From: CANJQJ01 sp964383565
GTDB taxonomy: Bacteria > Pseudomonadota > Alphaproteobacteria > Sphingomonadales > Sphingomonadaceae
NCBI GenBank assembly: GCA_964383565.1
Contig: CAYLIK010000142.1
Location: 1-8,345 of the forward strand
Direction: 5' to 3'
DNA length: 8,345 nt
Shown here one piece after another: positions 6,774-8,345 of this stretch. The position numbers were made by a program, and so were the translations under genes. The notes under the pieces were generated by a model, which was not told where the DNA came from, searched no databases, and saw only the letters and a program-made list of their open reading frames with translations. Each line of letters begins with the position of its first letter. Positions within the stretch are counted from its first letter, which is position 1.

Positions 6774-6776
6774 GGC

Positions 6777-7073
6777 TCAGTTGCGATAGACCCTGCGGCC
6801 GTGCTTGTTCACATAATAGCTGTTGCCACGGTTATCGCGATGCCAGCGGCGATGCTTCTTGTCCTTGTCGAGCGCGCCGATCACCGCGCCCCCAGCGCCG
6901 CCGATCAACGCACCCTCACCGACACCGAGGCCTGGAATGATAGCGCCGGCGACGGCGCCGCCGCCAGCGCCGATTGCGCCGCCCTTGAGAATGTCCTTGG
7001 CATCCCCCGCGAAGGCGGGTGTCGCGAGCGTGGCGAGAGCGCCAGCTATCATGGCCTTCTGCAGCATTTTCAT
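6777..7073 (-). CDS. Small exported glycine-zipper protein
   Basis: 98 residues. Residues 1-22 are a clear Sec signal peptide (basic start, hydrophobic ALATLATPAFA, likely cleavage after AFA). Residues 31-67 form a Gly/Ala zipper (GGAIGAGGGAVAGAI then GALIGGAGGAVIGAL), long enough for two membrane-inserting or packing helices. The tail 69-98 is strongly basic and aromatic (DKKHRRWHRD, then SYYVNKHGRRVYRN). There is no lipobox Cys, so it is not a lipoprotein. It is probably periplasmic or associated with the outer membrane; no specific function can be assigned. The start at 7073 is set by AAGGAG (7081-7086) 7 bases upstream. An EcfG-type promoter precedes it (7107-7131), so it is probably a general-stress-response gene. 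Confidence 0.85.
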   Translation of the reverse strand: MKMLQKAMIAGALATLATPAFAGDAKDILKGGAIGAGGGAVAGAIIPGLGVGEGALIGGAGGAVIGALDKDKKHRRWHRDNRGNSYYVNKHGRRVYRN

Positions 7074-7080
7074 TTTCCGT

Positions 7081-7086
7081 CTCCTT
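7081..7086 (-). promoter_or_regulatory. Ribosome binding site of the glycine-zipper gene
   Basis: AAGGAG on the minus strand, 7 bases before the ATG at 7073. It fits this start better than the in-frame Met two codons later. Confidence 0.75.
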
Positions 7087-7106
7087 ACGCGTGATACTGC
7101 AGCTAG

Positions 7107-7131
7107 AACGAGGTTATGCTGTCGCCGTTCC
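7107..7131 (-). promoter_or_regulatory. EcfG-type (general stress sigma factor) promoter of the glycine-zipper gene
   Basis: On the minus strand GGAAC (7131-7127) is followed by a 16-base spacer and CGTT (7110-7107). This is an exact match to the known alphaproteobacterial EcfG consensus, GGAAC with 16-17 bases to CGTT. The CGTT ends 33 bases before the start codon, so transcription would begin at about 7098-7100 with a leader of roughly 25 bases that contains the AAGGAG site. No comparable pair was found upstream of the other genes inspected. The call rests on the motif and its position. Confidence 0.72.
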
Positions 7132-7140
7132 GTTCGGGCG

Positions 7141-7170
7141 TTGCCGTGATGCCCCTCAAACGGCTAGATG
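7141..7170 (+). promoter_or_regulatory. Weak candidate housekeeping promoter of the SH3-domain gene
   Basis: TTGCCG (7141-7146) and TAGATG (7165-7170) are separated by 18 bases and lie about 40 bases before the ATG at 7211. The match is partial: 4 of 6 and 3 of 6 to the sigma-70 consensus. It lies next to the EcfG-type promoter firing the other way. Confidence 0.28.
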
Positions 7171-7210
7171 GCCCGCGACGAGGGCTAAATGGGGAAAGAG
7201 TCGGCTGCTG

Positions 7211-7693
7211 ATGCTGAGATGGGCGAAACTCACATTGGCGGTGGTGGCGTTGGCCAGCGCCGTCCCGACACCTGCGGCCGAGGACCGCCCCGTGCCTTAT
7301 TGGGCATCGATCACGGCTGGCGACGCGCTGCTGCGCACCGGGCCGGGCCGCAATTATCCGGCGACCTGGCGCTATCGGCGCGCCGACTTGCCGGTGATCG
7401 TTCTCCAGATTCACGACAGTTGGCGCCGGGTCCGTGATTTCGAAGGCGCGGAAGGATGGATGGCGGCGGTGTTGTTGAGCGCCGAACGCACGGCGCTGGT
7501 AGTCGGCGGCGTCCAGACGCTTCATGGCGCGCCGAGCACCGCGTCACGCGCGGTGTGGCGGGTCGCTCCGGGCGTCGTGGGCAAGATCCGGCATTGTTCG
7601 GAAGGCTGGTGCGAATTCCGGATCGCGGGGCGGGCGGGCTATATCAGGACGAGCGGCCTCTGGGGCGTCGGCGCCGAAGAGGTCATCGAATAG
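7211..7693 (+). CDS. Exported SH3-domain protein (bacterial SH3_4-like)
   Basis: 160 residues. Residues 1-22 look like a Sec signal peptide (MLRWAKLTLAVVALASAVPTP in outline, cleavage near PAA). Two SH3-like units follow: ALLRTGPGRNYPATWRYRRAD to EGWMAAVLLS (39-90), and HGAPSTASRAVWRVAPGVVG to GYIRTSGLWG (105-152). Each opens with the R/H-x-GP/AP strand and ends with the GW or GY turn typical of the family. Cys128 and Cys134 in HCSEGWCEF are usual in this group. The likely place is the periplasm, where such domains bind peptidoglycan or other envelope partners; no enzyme domain is attached. The upstream in-frame ATG at 7019 was rejected because the added residues run through the divergent gene and would bury the signal peptide. 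A weak GGGGAAAG (7191-7198) serves as the ribosome site. Confidence 0.85.
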   Translation: MLRWAKLTLAVVALASAVPTPAAEDRPVPYWASITAGDALLRTGPGRNYPATWRYRRADLPVIVLQIHDSWRRVRDFEGAEGWMAAVLLSAERTALVVGGVQTLHGAPSTASRAVWRVAPGVVGKIRHCSEGWCEFRIAGRAGYIRTSGLWGVGAEEVIE

Positions 7694-7698
7694 AACCC

Positions 7699-7731
7699 GC
7701 CGTCATGCTGAAACGCGTTCAACATGACGGC
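7699..7731. terminator. Hairpin between convergent genes, probable bidirectional transcription terminator
   Basis: The arms 7700-7712 and 7718-7730 are inverted copies with 12 of 13 pairs (one C-A mismatch), around a 5-base loop. A further G-C pair at 7699/7731 extends the stem. It fills most of the 45 bases between the stop of the SH3-domain gene and that of icd. There is no T-run on either side, so it would stop RNA polymerase by its stem alone, or act as a 3'-end stabiliser. The core CGTCATGCTGAA resembles a short dispersed repeat I associate with sphingomonads. Confidence 0.6.
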
Positions 7732-7738
7732 CGAAAGT

Positions 7739-8345
7739 TCATTTCCAGCCGGCCATTGCCGATTCGAGATTGAGGCGGACTGCCTCGAAGAACTTCTCGG
7801 TGGTCATCCAGGGCTGGTCGGGGCCGATCAGGATCGCGAGATCCTTGGTCATCTTGCCCTGTTCGACGGTCTGGATGCAGATCTGCTCAAGCGTTTCGGC
7901 AAAGCGGCTCACTTCCGGTGTGCCGTCGAACTTGCCACGGAACTTGAGGCCGCCGGTCCAGGCGAAGATCGACGCGATCGGGTTGGTCGAGGTCGCCTTG
8001 CCTTCCTGATGCATGCGGTAGTGGCGCGTGACCGTGCCATGCGCGGCCTCGGCCTCGATCGTCTTGCCGTCGGGCGACATCAGCACCGAGGTCATCAGGC
8101 CGAGCGAGCCGAAGCCCTGCGCGACCTGATCCGACTGGACGTCGCCGTCATAATTCTTGCAGGCCCAGACGAACTTGCCGCTCCACTTGAGCGCCGAGGC
8201 GACCATGTCGTCGATCAGGCGGTGCTCGTAAACGATGTTGCGCGCCTTGAACTTGTCCTTGAAATCCGCCTCGAACACCTCGGCGAACAGATCCTTGAAG
8301 CGGCCGTCATAGGCCTTGAGGATCGTGTTCTTGGTCGACAGATAG
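7739..8345 (-). CDS. icd: NADP-dependent isocitrate dehydrogenase, C-terminal half, 5' end cut by window edge
   Basis: 201 C-terminal residues are visible of about 405 expected. The enzyme converts isocitrate to 2-oxoglutarate and CO2 with reduction of NADP in the TCA cycle. The sequence is of the dimeric type II class, shared with eukaryotic IDH1/IDH2 and many alphaproteobacteria: YLSTKNTILKAYDGRFKDLF at the cut end, YEHRLIDDMVA with the metal-binding Asp residues, NYDGDVQSDQVAQGFGSLGL, and EAEAAHGTVTRHYR, whose Arg-His after the Thr are the NADP-selecting residues in this class. The end, LNLESAMAGWK, is complete. The reading frame is open to the edge, with codons in phase to base 8344. The gene converges on the SH3-domain gene with a hairpin between them. 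Confidence 0.97.
   Translation of the reverse strand, partial: YLSTKNTILKAYDGRFKDLFAEVFEADFKDKFKARNIVYEHRLIDDMVASALKWSGKFVWACKNYDGDVQSDQVAQGFGSLGLMTSVLMSPDGKTIEAEAAHGTVTRHYRMHQEGKATSTNPIASIFAWTGGLKFRGKFDGTPEVSRFAETLEQICIQTVEQGKMTKDLAILIGPDQPWMTTEKFFEAVRLNLESAMAGWK

Noticed and set aside
7019..7210. Longer SH3-protein start at 7019
   Set aside because: It would run through the start of the glycine-zipper gene and both promoters, and would place the signal peptide in the middle of the protein.

Overview
The window is GC-rich, densely packed chromosomal DNA from an alphaproteobacterium, most likely a sphingomonad (Sphingomonas or a relative). This is inferred from protein flavour, a dimeric NADP-type isocitrate dehydrogenase, a GC-rich palindromic repeat of a kind I associate with sphingomonad genomes, and a textbook EcfG-type stress promoter. 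No rRNA, tRNA, CRISPR array, transposase or phage gene is visible.

Layout. At 1-2498 two minus-strand genes run leftward: selO (protein adenylyltransferase family), then 15 bases later an AstD-like aldehyde dehydrogenase cut by the left edge. Only 36 bases separate selO from the divergent plus-strand pair at 2535-4597, an alpha/beta hydrolase followed after 2 bases by a family-4-type glycosyltransferase. That glycosyltransferase carries a 126-base (42-codon) palindromic element in frame between its two domains. After a 69-base gap come a nitronate-monooxygenase-like flavoprotein with a cysteine-cluster C-terminal extension and, 1 base later, a class I glutamine amidotransferase (4667-6773). 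Convergent to these, 3 bases away, is a small secreted glycine-zipper protein (6777-7073, minus) with an EcfG-type promoter. A periplasmic SH3-domain protein follows (7211-7693, plus). A hairpin at 7699-7731 separates it from the convergent icd gene, cut by the right edge.

How the genes fit together. Most blocks look like ordinary sphingomonad housekeeping and accessory genes, and I see no classical defence or mobile system. Four points stand out: (1) the in-frame palindromic element in the glycosyltransferase; (2) the aldehyde dehydrogenase, which keeps its catalytic Cys but has Val and His where the family has the oxyanion Asn and general-base Glu; (3) the EcfG-type promoter of the glycine-zipper gene; (4) the tightly coupled pair of a Cys-cluster flavoprotein and a glutamine amidotransferase, which could be an undescribed two-component enzyme. 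No gap between genes exceeds 140 bases.
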